The notes below the pieces were generated by a model that was not told the DNA's origin, ran no database searches, and saw only the letters and a list, made by a program, of their open reading frames with translations. Position numbers and translations under genes: made by a program. A stretch of 64,000 bases of DNA from Gorsachius magnificus (lineage: Eukaryota; Chordata; Aves; Pelecaniformes; Ardeidae), in assembly GCA_034008185.1 (NCBI GenBank), contig CM067081.1:23682806-23746805 (forward strand). Reading direction: 5' to 3'. Below are positions 1-14,440 of the stretch, in pieces (positions within the stretch are counted from its first letter, which is position 1; each line of letters opens with the position of its first letter).

Positions 1-2111
1 TGGAGGAGAATTATGATTACACCGTGCAAGCCCAACTGATGTGCTACGTGCACGAGCCAGAAGAGTGAGCCTAAGTTGATTTTTGTAAGGACAAAACAGC
101 AGTACTGTGTAAACAAACTGCCTTCAATCAGTGCCACCGAGCGTCAGTGGATGATCAGGACTTTCCATGTCACACAACTGAAGTGCTCAGGTCCAGGAAC
201 TCAAAAGGACAAATGCATTTCAACTTCACCACCCTATATAGAAAGTTTGCCACCAGTCAAGACATTAAGAATTTCCAAGCCTTAATAAAGCAGCCACTCT
301 TCTTTCTGAACACCAGCCAATACAAGAGTCTTCAAAGGAAAGTTGTAATTTTCTGCATGTTCTCATGCAAGCTTTGGTATGAAGGAGAAGGATTTCCTTC
401 TATCCCTGGTCAAGATCTAAGCATGCAAAATCTAAGTCAGGAAATGAACTCCTTCACGTCACAGCACTAAAATATCCAGAACTGCCATCAAAACTTTGAA
501 AGGGAGATTTGGGTGCAGCGAATGGGGCCCATCAAACTTCAGCTTCATTTGGTTTCAGGATCTTCCACGTAACATTTTGAAATCTGAGGAGTAAGAGCTA
601 GAGAAGGCCAAATTCAGCATCTTGCACATTAAAAGAGCAGCAGTGAGTGACTCTCAGTGACCGCTCAAAGTGGCATGTGAAGTCCCCACATAAAGATGAG
701 AGTACAGCTCCACTGGCATGTTAATTTATGGAGAACTATGAGCCATTGTTCAGCTTTCTGCCCAAACAGCCACTATGTAAGGAGAGGGACGAAACCAAAA
801 CTGTGATCTGAGAGCGGGGACAGCAGTTATCTTCAAGGTGGCAAACGTTCACGTCACATCCATTAATAGAACGTGGAGATGTTGTTCTTGTTTCTGTGTT
901 TTAACAAACAACCCGCCTATGTGCCACTTATCTGTTTATACTTCTCATGCTTGCTACCGCTTTCCTATATTTATAGATAATTGACACTTTCTAAATGTGG
1001 AAATGTATTACTACAGCTAGTCAAAGTATTTTAAAAATACAAATTTTGGCCCAAAAAATGTGGGGGGGGGGGGGCGGCGGGGGGCGGGAATGACATTTTT
1101 CAAACAAGTTTTCTTTCTTTTTTTTTTTTAGCCAAACCTAATGAGTGAGGGTCTATTCTCTTTTGAAATCTCTCAGTATAGTAACAGAATGAGTTTCACT
1201 AAAATCACTCATCAGAATGATAAGTGAGAGACTGACAATGAAAACAGATAAGAGAAACAACAAAAATTGAACAGGATACATTAAAATTATTTTTCCCTTT
1301 CAGCTTCAAGGTTCTGATTTTGGGATTAAAGTACCAGAATAGTTTAACCCTTTTGTCTTTTCACCTATTTTGGAATGAGTTGCCTGTCTTTAATGACCTA
1401 CACTGAAAGTTGTCATCAGCCTAATTGCTCTATGAACTACCACTTTGTTAACAAAACCAAAATAACATCTTTCACCAGAAAAGAAATCCTTTGTTGTGGC
1501 ATCTGCAAACATTATGCTGCTAAATCATGCTGTAGTTATTCTCAAAAACTCATTGTGTTGTTTTCAGTAATTCCTGAAATCGACTATTTAATAATTTGTT
1601 TCTGAACATGCAAACACTTGCATACACCTACTAATGGAAAAATAACTGGAAACGCACTCTTATGTTCAACTAACACAATGAATCTTCTCAGTGCTGTGGC
1701 CTAAATGACATCCAAGGTTGTCTTTCTCGGAAGAAGGAACAAAACTCACACATGAAACTGGATCACTGGTGTATGAAAATACAGTAAAATTTCACAGATG
1801 GAATGACTGCAGAGTCTAGGTGATTTAAAAGGGGGAATTGCAGGTTGCTATATTTGTGAGCAATTTGTGTCATGGTTGGGTTACTTAATGGAGGGATGAG
1901 TCATTCACCAAATTTGGTGTACTTCTTAGAAACCCAGACCAGCTACTGTGAAAAACCCTCCCAGGATCACCCAAATGCATGGCATGAGTTTACAGGTGCA
2001 CACGTTACAACAGTTCTCAGACTGTGGTATTAGAAGAAGCCACAACAGCCTAACAGTTATAATCCCAGGACCAAGAAACACGTTTGGCTCTAGTGGGGAA
2101 CTAGATCTTAC
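1..2111 (-). other. FLT1 intron 12, partial
   Basis: The sequence from the exon 12 donor to the window start was checked on the minus strand for the domain 6 exon (exon 13) and none was found. The only notable element is a G-rich tract at 1062-1088. Confidence 0.8.
1062..1088 (+). repeat. G-rich tract
   Basis: Thirteen consecutive G are followed by CGGCGGGGGGCGGG. It could form a G-quadruplex, and it lies opposite the FLT1 coding strand. Confidence 0.9.
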
Positions 2112-2220
2112 CTGTTACAATAAAACTGACGTTTCTTTCTGCTTTTCCCACTTTATTGGATGCCACGCAGCTGTAGATTCCAGAAGATTTGGCTTCAGCT
2201 ACAACAAGAGTGCTAGCAGT
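2112..2220 (-). CDS. FLT1: FLT1 exon 12: end of Ig domain 5
   Basis: This 109-bp exon follows CTTTCTTTCGCAG and ends GTAACAG|GTAAGA, running from phase 0 to phase 1. It encodes TASTLVVAEAKSSGIYSCVA and SNKVGKAERNVSFIVT. Human is MASTLVVADSRISGIYICIA and SNKVGTVGRNISFYIT. S-G-I-Y-S-C holds the second core cysteine of domain 5, and N-V-S is a glycosylation sequon. The length equals the human exon 12 as I remember it. An unspliced transcript would add only GK I and stop. The next base of the coding sequence (Asp of the domain 6 start) lies in exon 13, outside the window. Confidence 0.97.
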
Positions 2221-5200
2221 CTGCGAAAGAAAGAAGAGGTTTAGCTATTGTTGGATCAGGAACTTGGTTAAAACTTCCCTTTTATTTTTCCTGAGTCACT
2301 GTTGACAGTCCCATGATTCAGTCTCTCCATTCATTCAGTGACGGGCACCACTGGGGCTGTCTAAAGGAGGTGTCACTATATACAGTTTTGGAAAGGGTGG
2401 AACAATAACAGAAAACAAGGGACTAGGAATGCCTCAGGCACTTGGATAATGCTGGGAAAAAATTAGCTCCACTTGGCATTAAGTGCATTTGATTTTAATT
2501 TTCTCAAGTAAGTGTCAGGTTAAAAAGGACAGGGGCAAAAGAGATGTTTACTTATCCTCTTTTGGAATATTTCCTCTTCTTGGAATGAATATGTCTATTA
2601 TTAAATAGTAATATGTTGGGTTTATTTACGTGGTATTCTACCACCATCTGAAGAGGTTCAGCGCACTAAATATTTTCACAAAGTGATATGACTTGCAAGA
2701 TGAGACCTTGGAAGGCCAGGGACCAACACCACCTGATGTGCCTTTAGAAAAATAAAAACCATTGTAATAATAAGACTTATACCTTCATGGTGATGGAAAG
2801 CCATGGTCTAATGGCTTGGGCACTAAGCAAAAGAAAAAAGTTATGCAGAAACAACTGAAGTGTCATTCTGATACGGAGCTGAGACATGGGATAATGCACA
2901 TGGATCTCAGCAGTGGGATGTGCTCTCAGATACAACTTAGTAGCTTAATTTTCTGTTTTTCTGTCTCCATTTTACTTCTGTAAAACGTGCATTGGCTGGA
3001 GTTACAGGCAGAGCTGGGACAGTGACGAAAGGAAATCGCGTGGCCATGGAATCCTGTTGTTTGGAATTATTTGGATTTTCTAAAAACCTTCAAAATCATT
3101 TTGCCCAATTAATACATTCTTTTAAGTCTGCCTGATTGCTGGAGTCCAGAGACAAGCATAAGAGGGTGAGTCAGTAATAAATAAGGACCAGTTATCTACA
3201 TTTCTACATAAACACTGGCTGAACATTTGCACTGCTATGTCTCCTACTCAGAGACTTCATGGCTATCCCCAAACTCCCTGCTGAACCCCTAAAGAATATA
3301 GATCATCTGGTTTCCCAAAACATTCTTTAGGAGAATGAGTCTATTACTTTTCCTACTATTTGAGCAAACACAGTGGAGTTAAGTTGTTTGATTTGGGCTT
3401 ATTTGTTTTAGAAAGCTGCCCTATGGCAAACTCAAGACTGCAAGTGATGCTAACAGCAATTCTACCCTGTCAAGCTGTCTCAGCAGTCAGCTACCTGTCT
3501 GCTAACAAACTACATCTCATTTCTAGCTAGAATTTTTCTAACTTTTTTTGGCTCTTCAGTAAGATGAAAGATAGATAATTGCAGCCCTTAAAAAAAATCA
3601 TCCTGTTTTGCTAAATTCAGTAGGCTGACCTCTACAGATTCCTAATTATAAAGCACGGGTCCAGCCCTGTCTATATTTTGTCATTCTCTTTGAATTCCTT
3701 CCAGTTTTTAAACATAATTTCGTAAAGTGTGGACACAGGGCCCAGCAGCAGGATTCCTGCAACCGTTTTATCAACACGAATTCAGAATAGAAGGAAGTCC
3801 CATAACATCTGCCAGAGGACTAATGTGGGTGTTTAAAAACTGCTGCTGCCATCCCAGACTTTCCACCACAAAATTAGCCTTCTTTCCACTAGTGGGTATT
3901 ACCTCATAGCAACTTTGACCAGGTAGGAACAGTGACCTAAAATGCACAGTGAAGGAGAATAAAGCTCTTACTTTCTGACGCCAGGACACCTGTCTTTATC
4001 CTACCATACCCAGAACCAGAGCATTTCTGAGCCTGAAAAACAGATGTCAATTATTCCTCCCACAATTACTCCAATGGTTTGGAGAACTTTTTGTACCATC
4101 AAACTGTATTTTGTCCTGACATTGCCAAGTATTAGTTCTTAATGAGAAACTGTGCGCCCTATCTGAGTGTTACTGCTCCAGCCCACCGTGATGTGATTAT
4201 TACTTTTATTACACCGAGGACTGCACATACAGTTACACTTAAGTGAGATGACTGCAGTTGCTGGCTGGAGTGGTTAGAGTTTATCCCTTTTTCTTGCATA
4301 TTAAATGACCCTAGAGAACACTCCTCAGCACTGAAATTCAGTAATTTAAACTGAATGTTTTCCTCAGCATTGTTTTGGTTTTCATCAACTTGCAGTGTCC
4401 CAAATACTCTTCTAGCGTGGGCCAAGGATCACTCCCAACAGGCAACTTCCATGCAACAAATGTCTTTTGGAGGGTAAGGGAGAGAAATATTATGAATACA
4501 GGCCTCAGTGCCAGAGAGCAGTCATCGGTATGTTTACTCGACTAAGGCAGAGAAAGCCATAGTGTCCAGGAAAAAGCAAGACCGACTTTGCAACAGAACA
4601 GAATATTTTAGAGACAACATGTCTCTGCATAAATCTTTTAGCTTATAAATTAGTCATAAGGATAAGATAACATCTCTTTAAATAGTTTGTGAGCCCTCCA
4701 GTGGTGCAGTCCGTGTTCTGCATTGTGGATGCCAGCCAAAACCAACCAGAGAAGTTGTGTGTAAAAAACTAAGCCTGGCATGTTGTTGTTTATTGAGCAG
4801 TTATGGCTCTTTGAGATCAGTCCGTGCTACATGGTTCCTCTCTACAGTTATTGCTGCAAAAGGAGCAGGAGAAAAAGTTCTTACAGCCTTGTATCATCTG
4901 GCTTCACAACAGAGAGTTTCAGGACCTGGATTTGCAACCACGTTATATACAGAAAGTCTGAATCCAGCTGCCATGATCAGACAGAACAGGACAAATCCTT
5001 CCTGGCACGCTCAGCATCTTCAGCATCGTCTGTCCACAAACCCCATTTACTACCAAAGCTTTGATCCTTTATCCTCCTTTCTGCACCCATCATTTAATCT
5101 CAAAGCCTAAGGAAGTAAATCCCATACTGCTGCTGCTTCTGCCGGCAAATAAAAGAGGTATAAAACAGGTATCTTGAAAGATGGAAGAGGAATCTACAGA

Positions 5201-6334
5201 TTTGTTCATGATGGAAACTGATGAGGAAAAAACTAGGGGGAAAAGAGAATGCAAAGCAACTGGCATGATCGTTGTGCTTGAAGTCACGGTGGGCCAGTCT
5301 TTCCCCTGGAGGGTCTGCTTGAATTTATCTTGTCTCAAAGTAGCTTAGAGGATTCCCACTGCTCCAGCTGGTGGCAGAGAAGCAAGAGGAGGTTGGTAGA
5401 AAATAGTTGGTAACTTGACTATTTCTTGACTCTTAGAGGGCCTGTGCAGACACTGGCATAAACATGCTCCATCCAGAGATTGCTGTGCTAACTTCTCTAA
5501 ACAGCCCATACATTTCAAAACCAAAATACTGTCCTTTCAGCACTGAGCAGGTTAGTGCAGTCTGCCAAATATTGTTGATTCCCTCCTAGTTATGCTTTTA
5601 AGAAAATGTATTTGTTAAAAAAAAAAGGGAAAGCGATGAAAATATGCTCTCCTCACCCCCTTGGCTAAAGGAATATTATTTAGGAAGACCCATGTTGAAA
5701 TACTGACAGCACACTATTGGATTGTTCTGCTTATGCCAAAGACATGTGATCTGCATGCCTTATGTGTTGGCAAGGAGCATCAGTGCAAAACATCTGGACA
5801 ACATGCTTCAACTTCAGGACTGCCACAGAAGAAACACCAAAATATCTTCAATAGCAGGACACGAACACACGCAGGGGAGCACCCCCTGTCCCCTTGGGTC
5901 AGACAGGCAAGTCACTGCTGTCAGCAAGCAGAGCTGCAGTTTCTCTCTGCATTATGTGTTATCCAGCTCCAAAAGGCCATGGGAGTCAATGCATCCAGCT
6001 GACTTGCGAGGAGATCGCGCTACAGACAGCTATGCCACGGGCACTCCCTGCCCTGCCTCCCAGGGCCATAGGTAGAGCGAGGCAGCACTCAATTCAGTTT
6101 TTAATACCCTTACATGCCGAGGGAGGGGATCGACCTCGGGGGGTGCCACGGGCTGCTGGTTTTAATCTCACCAGGGGCTCGGCTCAGCTGGCACCTCCCA
6201 GCAATCTGTTTAAAAGTGTTGACAGCAATTCTAGCAGCGCTCGGGAAGGCCCCAAGAGAAGTTACAGCATGCTGAAAGCGAGGCAAGCTACGCTCCCACT
6301 GCTATCTTTAACCCGACTTCCTAGGAAGATCGCA

Positions 6335-6382
6335 CTGTCTGTCTGTCTTTCCATCTGTCTGCTTGCCTGTCCATCTGTCTGC
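6335..6382 (+). repeat. CTGT/CTGC-type simple repeat
   Basis: This is an imperfect tetranucleotide tract of CTGTCTGTCTGT and CCATCTGTCTG units. Confidence 0.85.
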
Positions 6383-9300
6383 TGGTATCCTCTCCTCCCC
6401 CATGCCCTCAGTAATTTTTGAACCCACTGCCCAATTTCAACCCAAATTGACAGCTCATAAGACCTCATGCATTTTGTGAAAACCAGCTGTGGGGTAGAGG
6501 AGAAAGATCAAAATGAGTGGTGGTGCAGTGAGCTAAACAGCTTTCTCTTTGGCTTTGGGTTCCAGATGGCCAAGAGGCACCGCTGCACTGGCCAGACAGC
6601 CGGCATGTGTAGGGACTGAGAATAGACACCACACATGCTTCCGTTTCTCACCAGCAATGAGGGAACATGGAAGAGAGCTAGAGGTTTAAGGCTTGGCGTA
6701 GAAAATGTAGGAGAGATGGGCCTGTCCTATTTTGCATGGTTGCACCTTACCAGTCATGTCCAAGAAGGATGGACTCTTCTGACTATCTAGCACTCCACCT
6801 TTATGTTGGATGGTCACAGTTTTTAATACCACTCAAAGTCAGCACATGTCAGGTTGACGCATCATTGCCAGCCAAACCAGAGATGGACGTGGGTGAGCCT
6901 AGGTTTGGTCTTGCAGAATCCTGTTACAAGGTCATTACTTTCCGTTTTCCCTGAAGTCAGCTGGCTTTGTCACTCACAAGGGATGGGACCACTAAAAACT
7001 TGTGTCAGTAAGGTATTTATGCAATGGAAAAGAAGGCTGTACATATATGCAGACACACACATATCCATATATAGACATACACATAAGCATACAAATGACA
7101 AACCACAACTTCATGCATTACTATTCTTTATACACAGTTCCTGCAGTCATGCACTGTGACACAGACCCAGCTTTCATAGTACCTGTTATTGTCAGTGGGA
7201 CCCCAACATTTGCTAGCAGCAGAGGGATGGGGCAGTCAGGGACCTTCTGTTCCATTACACGTTCTCAAGAATGTGGCTCTAGTAGTTTATTTCCCCAAAA
7301 CGAGGAAGTTTTGTCCCACTCCCTCCAACCTTTCCCTGTACTCAGCTGTCCTCCTGTCTACTGTCTCCTTCCCTTGGATTTATCATCCTTTCTTCTTGGC
7401 CAACACTTTCTACTCTCTCTCACCTGAACTCACCTTCTTAGTGCTCTTCTGTGCATTCTCCATACCCAGGATCTTTGTCCATCTCCCCTGCAGCTCCCTG
7501 TCCCTTGTACCCCTGTACAAGGAGCATTGACTCCTTCTTTCAAACCTGTTGATAAACCAGTGTGTGCCTGCACTGATACCAATAAATACACCAGCTCTTT
7601 GTACCTCATTATTGCAGGTCATTTACAGATTGCCATTTTAACAAACACTGATCATGCTAAGAATAATAATAATCAGCATTACCCCAGAGTTATACATGGC
7701 AGTTTAGCTTTAGCTGGGAACATGAGAAGTGATGATTTTTAGCAGCTGAATGACAGCAGAGTGTCTGTGACTTGTTTACGTGATAAGCCTAAGAATAGTC
7801 CAACTTCGTAGGAAGTCACTGAAATGTCCAACAAAATGAGAATGAAAACTTTGGGGGGGGGAATCAAATCACTTCAAGGGTTGTCTTATGGTTAAGTATT
7901 ATGTCTTACATTACAAAGTTCTTCCATTATACCACTCGAGTTTCTCAATGTCCGTTTAGAGACGCTTCAACGGAAATGTTACTAAAACACTGTTGTCACG
8001 GTTTCTCTGTCACCAGAAGAATAATGCAGGCTTCCTGCATTATTTTAGCCGTACAGACACAGGGTTTGAGGTTTTTCTAACTTTAAAAATATACTTGTGG
8101 CTACCTTGATAACCACAGACAAACAAACAACCAATCAACCTACCACAGCGAAAGGCCAAGCTGGAGGGACTCAGATGTTGCATGCACAGGAAATGGGTGG
8201 AACTGGCACAATCTCTTTAAGCAAGGTGAAAACAACTACCTTGATTGCTAAAGAACCCTTTTGACCATTCCTTGTTCATCTCTTCCCTTGACTACAATAA
8301 TCCCATCCTCTGGTCACCCCCATTTCTCCTTTCATGCTAACCCAAATGTGCAACTTTTTGAGTTTCTTCATCCATTTCCTACTGCTTTGTCTCCTATGTC
8401 TTTGTTGTTCCCACTGAGCTTTGAGATTGTTTTTACCATGCATGCTATGCTTGGATGTGGAAGTGGGATAGACACTCTGTTTAGATAGCAGGACTCCATT
8501 GATGTGGAAGGGCCTCAGAGAGCTCTTCATAGCTGTTTGCAGTAGCAGAACTGCTCACAGCGGCAGTCCATCGGAGCCAGACACTTGTGATGACATCCTG
8601 TATTCAGTGAGCTCAGCACTATTAACAGCCGTACAATATCCCAGCAGATGACAAAGGGTTTTGTCTGAACTGTGCCCCTTTGAGTTTGCTGTGTGAGACC
8701 AAGAATGACTCTTGGACTGCAAAAAGTGAAAAGCTATAGACCCCCAGAGGAAAAAAAAAAAAATCCTGGATGCTCTAGAGCAGCTGTGTGTTCACAAATC
8801 ATGCAACTCCCAGCTTGGCCAGGAAGGCAGACTTAGAGAGCATTTTCTACTTACAATAGCAATCCAGCTGTGCTTGAAAAGCTATGGAAGAGCAGCAGAA
8901 ATGAAGAAACCTTAGAAAAGCTGTGAAAAAGTGGAGCAAAGAGATTGTTTCACTAACCTCCCTCTCCCCATAAGGACCAGGAGGAAAAAAGCAATGCAAG
9001 GTAGACCTTTCTTAGATGAACTAAACAGCATGAAGACAAGGAATACCAATGAGAACCACTAAGTTTCACTGCAAAACTTTCCATGTAACACATGCAGAGG
9101 CCATGCCTTGGTTAATTTCTGGGCACATTTTTAAAAAAGCGCTGCTTGCCAAAGACTTCAAACAAAATGTGCAGTTCTGCCCCAAGGACCCATTATTAGC
9201 ATCTTCCTCCAGGGAGGAATTTATTTGCTGTTGACTAGAAGTTGCTTTCACATTTCAGCCACTCCGCTTCCGCTGTCTCCAAAATGCATGGTCCACAAGG

Positions 9301-9934
9301 AGAATGACGTATGGTCATCAGACAGCTCCTTCTGCCCTCTGTGAGCAGGTAAGACTTCAACCATAGCATGGCTACATTCCTTCTGGAAAATAACTGGTTA
9401 TCATAATCTTTTTTCATCATTCCCCCTCTGGAATAGACTGTGTGTTCCTGTGCCTGAAATGATTTCCGTTTCCTCCTTCAAATCCCTCCTCCTGTCTCAT
9501 TTTTCATGTGCTTTCCTACGATAGTCTCCCCTAGGAAGCTCTTTGCTCCCATCTTTGCCTTGATCTTTAAGCACGTAGAGGTGGCCAGCTAAATAGAGCA
9601 AATGCCTCACTGGGATCCAGCCCATTCCCATGTACTGGAACGGTGCCATGAACACCTGTGGTACTTTCTAAATAATACAACAGCAGGAGAAAATGCAGTC
9701 CCAGGCCTGATTCTTGGCTGCACGCAAAGACCTATTTATTCTGTGTTCTGTGAAAGGGCCCTAACACGAGAGTAATTACAGTTTACATCCATTTTCACAT
9801 GCAGAAGACTGAAGGCAGCCATCAAGGAAAGGAGACCTATATTCCCAGTGCCCTTAGAATTACAAAGAACGTCTCAGTGTCCTTAGAAATGACAGGCCTA
9901 GAATAAGGTTGGCTTTAAAATTTATAATCTCTTC

Positions 9935-9964
9935 AGCCATTATTGCCACAGCCATTATTGCCAC
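9935..9964 (+). repeat. Exact 15-bp tandem duplication
   Basis: AGCCATTATTGCCAC occurs twice head to tail with no mismatch. Confidence 0.95.
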
Positions 9965-10814
9965 AAACCAAACTAGTCTATGAAATCAGATGCTGTGACA
10001 GTGGCATGGCATTGTGCATCATTGCCTGAGCTCCTCCGTCACGCAGGCTACCGAACCACACCAAATTGGTCTCATGTCTAACCCAGGGAAGTGCAGCTGC
10101 TTTAGGGCATCCTTTAGGAAAACATCTTGATTTGCAGATTTTAACTGATGGGGAATCTTCCATGCCCCTTGGCAAGTTCATCTCATTGGCTTTCTCCCCC
10201 ACATTAGCCACCAACAGATGACAGGCCTATTTGTCCTTCAGAAATGCCTACATCTCCCCCAGTCCATAAATGGATGCTTGACTTGGACTAGACACAACAT
10301 TTAGACAGTTAATCCCACCGTACTGTCTCTGACTGAGATCTCTCTTAAACTTTGCTTCTGTAACCTGGATTCATTTGGCCCTTTAAATATTTTTATTGCA
10401 AGAAAAAACATGGTCATCTAATAATCTAGGACCACATCCGTGAATAAACTCTCTAATGAGAGTAAATTGTTTAATGCTTATAGGAAAAAACAACAGGAAA
10501 TTGTGCAATGTCACAAAATGAAGCAAAGATGGCCTGGAACCTTGCCTCAGCTCTAAGAAAGCAGATATGGTGACTCCCACTGATAGACTCTCCTGGCACA
10601 TCACTTTCCTTGATACAACTGCATGCAGAAATAAGTACATCTCTACATCTCAGCAGATAAATACCTGGTATGGAAGTTATTTGCATATATGCAGCTCTTC
10701 AAGTCTGAACAATATAAAAATATCAGCTCCTTCACTGTTGCCTTGATAGCATCTTACGGTGCCTTTCAACACATGCTGTCACACAGAAAGGTTATCTGCT
10801 CCTAGGAATCCTAC

Positions 10815-10929
10815 CTTATTTTTGCCCTCTATTACAGCCGTTCGCTCAGTGATGCTCTGGATCTGGTTTCCCACATTGCTGCCAGCTGTCAGAATGAAAG
10901 ATCCGTTGGTGTAAGAGCAAAAGCCATGC
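10815..10929 (-). CDS. FLT1: FLT1 exon 11: middle of Ig domain 5
   Basis: This 115-bp exon follows GTCTTCAG and ends AATAAG|GTAGGA, running from phase 2 to phase 0. It encodes HGFCSYTNGSFILTAGSNVG and NQIQSITERTAVIEGKNK. Human has RCDFCSNNEESFILDADSNMG, then NRIESITQRMAIIEGKNK. N-G-S is a glycosylation sequon. One cysteine of the human RCDFC motif is replaced, giving RHGFC, so the number of extra cysteines in domain 5 differs from human. EGKNK at the exon end is strongly conserved. Confidence 0.95.
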
Positions 10930-13900
10930 CTGAAGACAACAAGAATTGAAGTTTATTGATTTGGTGATAGACTGAAATATTCAACACGTTAGACAAAACA
11001 ATTATTCTGGAACAGGGAAACTGCAGGTGCTGCAATGACCAGGCAAGCATAGTTACTTTTCATAAAATCTTGAGTTTTGGAGCCTGATGGTTGGATCTAC
11101 TTTCACAGCCCCAGCTTGAATATTAGCTCTTTGGAGTCAGTGCTAAGATTTTACCCACTGTGGACTGGGAGGTTGGAATTTACAATCTGAGCCTAATTAT
11201 AGGGCTGTGCAAGACCAGCATCCTATTTCCAATGCTCCAGTTTTCAGCCCTTGTCATGGTTCGCACTTGGCTTCAAACATGATTTCATATTATTTTCAGA
11301 ATTAAATTCAAGACAAGTTATATTTATTATATTACATTACATTCCTTAATGTATTGGATGCCATTTCACTATGTAGAGGTTCTTTTTGTTGTCATGAAAA
11401 ATGATGCAAGTTCTCATTTCTGAATGTTTTCCTCAGTTCAGTTTACAAAATGGCAAAGTGTCAATACTGAGATTCAGTGATTACAAGACACACAGCAAAA
11501 ATAACCACAATCCTGCAAATTCACAAAACAAAGTTAAACAAAACTATACTTAATTGCCAAAGGGATTTAAATGTTCATTTAATCTGAAAAACTACAAGAC
11601 ACGTTAATGAATGGAAATCTCAGGGAAAAAATGTTTTTGCCTTACACAACAAATTGGCTTCTAATCAGCACATTCAGGTGTGGTCATGGTAGAGCTAATT
11701 TGTTTCCCAATGCCTAATTTGGTACACATGGAAATAAACACATTGGAATGCTTCTTAAATACTGTCTGTCCCTGTTCTTCTTTGAGGATATCTAGTCTTG
11801 CTTTTAATCCAAAATGTACTTGTTCAGTTCCAGCTTCAACAGTAGAGCTTAACCCTTCAGCTGGGTCAAGCTCTTTCAAATATGATGTGTTCCTTTGATC
11901 TTCCATGGATTTGGAAGATAACAACTGTAGTATCTGTAATCAAATGGTTCTGACATGTATATCAGTTGTTTGGAGAAATGATCTTTAAAGCCTGGTGACT
12001 GGATAACGGCATGTGATGGAATGCTGACCAAAGAATGAGGTTCATTTCCCTTCAGCTAACTGTGCAGTTTGCTTAAACTTTGTGTGGTTTGTAATATCAG
12101 GGGTACACTAACTTTACATGCTTGGTTTTTAATTGTGCAGCTTTGTGTCACACCGGCCAGCGCCTTAGCAGGTATTGCAGCTTAAAGAAATGATGATATG
12201 TAAACTGACTTGGGCTGCAATCATTAGCACAGATACATGATTGTCTGCCCAAATTTCTTAACATGCATTGAGAAGCTCAGTGAGCTGAAAAAGCCAAAAA
12301 ACAGGAGCAGGCCATGGTCATTCATGCATGGAGAGAGGACAGGGAGCAATAGCATGGCAAGAAAGCTCTGCCTACACAAACATTTTCCTCAGTCTCTGGT
12401 TTAAAAGTCAACTTCTAATACATGATTGTTGAGGCCAGGGTGGATGAAAGACAGCTGCATTAAGAGAGTTGATGCCCTCAGATAGGAAAAAATGGTTAAA
12501 AATTGTTCAGAAAGGTAGATGCCATTTACTTTGCACATTTAATGCTTTAAGAAGTCTGGTTCTATAAGAAGACTGGAACACAGAAGGCATAATAATGTTG
12601 GTAAGCTGATAACATTTCCATGCCTTAGCAGATATCAGAACTTATTTCATGATGTCAGTACTGTAGGCACGCAAACAGGCAGTATCAAAGGCACATCCTC
12701 ATGACTGGATATTCAGGCAATCTCTGTATAGGAAGATGGAGATGCCAAACTAAAAAAAAAAAATTTTAAAAATTTTCATCCTTTCAAACAGATGACAACC
12801 AGTATCTTTCCTTACAGAATGAATTTATGTTCCTTTGTTACAATGCTGAGAAATTGTTACTATAAAAGACCCTACAGAGACACATATTTTGGTAAAGACA
12901 GAAAGAAGGTAGAATGCCTATTCATTAACTGCTTGTGCAGCTCTGAAAGGCATCTCCAATCTCCTTTCTTGCATCTCTGGAGCCTCCAGGCTTAGTTAAT
13001 ATTATACTCTTCCTCATAATTCCTTGAAAAAGGCTGCATGTATTTAGGTTGCAATGTCTTAGGGATGAGGACAGTGTTATGGCTTTGTTGATGTTTAGCA
13101 CAATGGGATGCTGATTACTCATTAATACCATAACACAAACCACCATCATAATTACAATAACATCACAATAACAAGAAAAACACATGTAAAACACAAGATG
13201 TTTCAGAAACTAGAACTAGAAATATTACACTAGGAATATTAGCCCTGGAGGCACATATGTGAAGTCTATGGACTTCACATACCATGGTCTTGCTAAACTG
13301 CCGATTACAATGTTAATGTAATTATAGTAGAAAATCAGATGCACTTAATAGCTGTTGCCCATGGTTTTAATAAAAAAGGAGTCACAATCAAGCTGAGAAT
13401 ACATTACCCAACAGCCCATGGTACACAGCGGGAGACACGAGCGCTGTTGCTTGCGCCGCTTCGGCTCCGCCGTCTGCTGGATCAGCAAATGTTTACAAAT
13501 CAGTTGTAGTGCGGCTGCCAGGCAAAGTCTCTAGGACAAGACTCAGACTCATCCCTTTGGATGCAGAACCAGATGCTTTCTCTCCTCAGCTGCCAAATGC
13601 TCTCACTTTCACCTCAAATACACTGGCACAGCTTAGGGCCAGACAACACAAGCCACCTCCAGCCTCCTGAGCTGGTTACTCAGGTTAGTACTGGGTCATC
13701 CTTCCTCTTGCTGCTGCCAGTGGTGCCAGGTGAAGCCACTGCTCAAGCCAGCAGCATCGGGTAGAGATGGGGAAGGGTCAAGAGGGAGTGATTAAGCATC
13801 CTGCCTCCCTTCAGCTCCTAACAGCAGGCATTTTGTAACCGAAAGAGAAAAGGCTCCACTGAACTTGGACATAGTCATCGAACCAAATGTTTTTGCTAAG

Positions 13901-14440
13901 TACAGATGCTTGGAAAGAAAGGGAGAAAAAAAATACAAAAATTTACTCTGGCTGAGACCAAAATACACAATCATCTTCCCGTTAATTCAATTGATGTTTC
14001 GTTGCATGTGTCCTCAGATAACATCAGCTACGTATTTTTATGATTTGTAAAGAAATCACAAGTTACTTCAAACTATCCACTCAGTAAAATAGCAAGGCTA
14101 TGTTATTTGTAGCAAGAACTGCCTGTGTTTGTGGGGAAATCCCACTGAATTTTGGATGTCTGAACCTCGCTCCAGAGATCTCCCGAGCGCATTAATTCCT
14201 GAAAAGTTTTGCTGTGGGATGAGCCTCATTGCTTTGCGTCTTCAGGAGAGCTTACAGCAGGGTTACTACCAGGGCAATGAAAAAGCACATGGTGTGCACT
14301 GAGATTGATAAACAAGCTAAATATCCACCAGCACATTTCTAAGCACTTCTTACACCTGTTTCCCTGCCGAACCTTCCATATCCCTACTTTGTGGGTGCAA
14401 CTGTGCACGTGTAGAGATCCTATATAATAAATGGTAAGGG

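Larger units (their letters stand above)
2221..10814 (-). other. FLT1 intron 11, 8.6 kb
   Basis: The intron contains a CTGT-type simple repeat at 6335-6382 next to a GC-richer stretch around 6.0-6.3 kb, a degenerate CA/TA tract near 7039-7092, and an exact 15-bp tandem duplication at 9935-9964. A 175-codon frame at 5894-6421 on the plus strand is the longest in the window, but it runs through the simple repeat and does not look like a protein. Confidence 0.85.

Noticed and set aside
5894..6421. Longest open frame in the window (175 codons, plus strand)
   Set aside because: It runs through a CTGT simple repeat and a GC-rich patch, has no domain or signal I recognise, and lies inside an FLT1 intron with no splice context.
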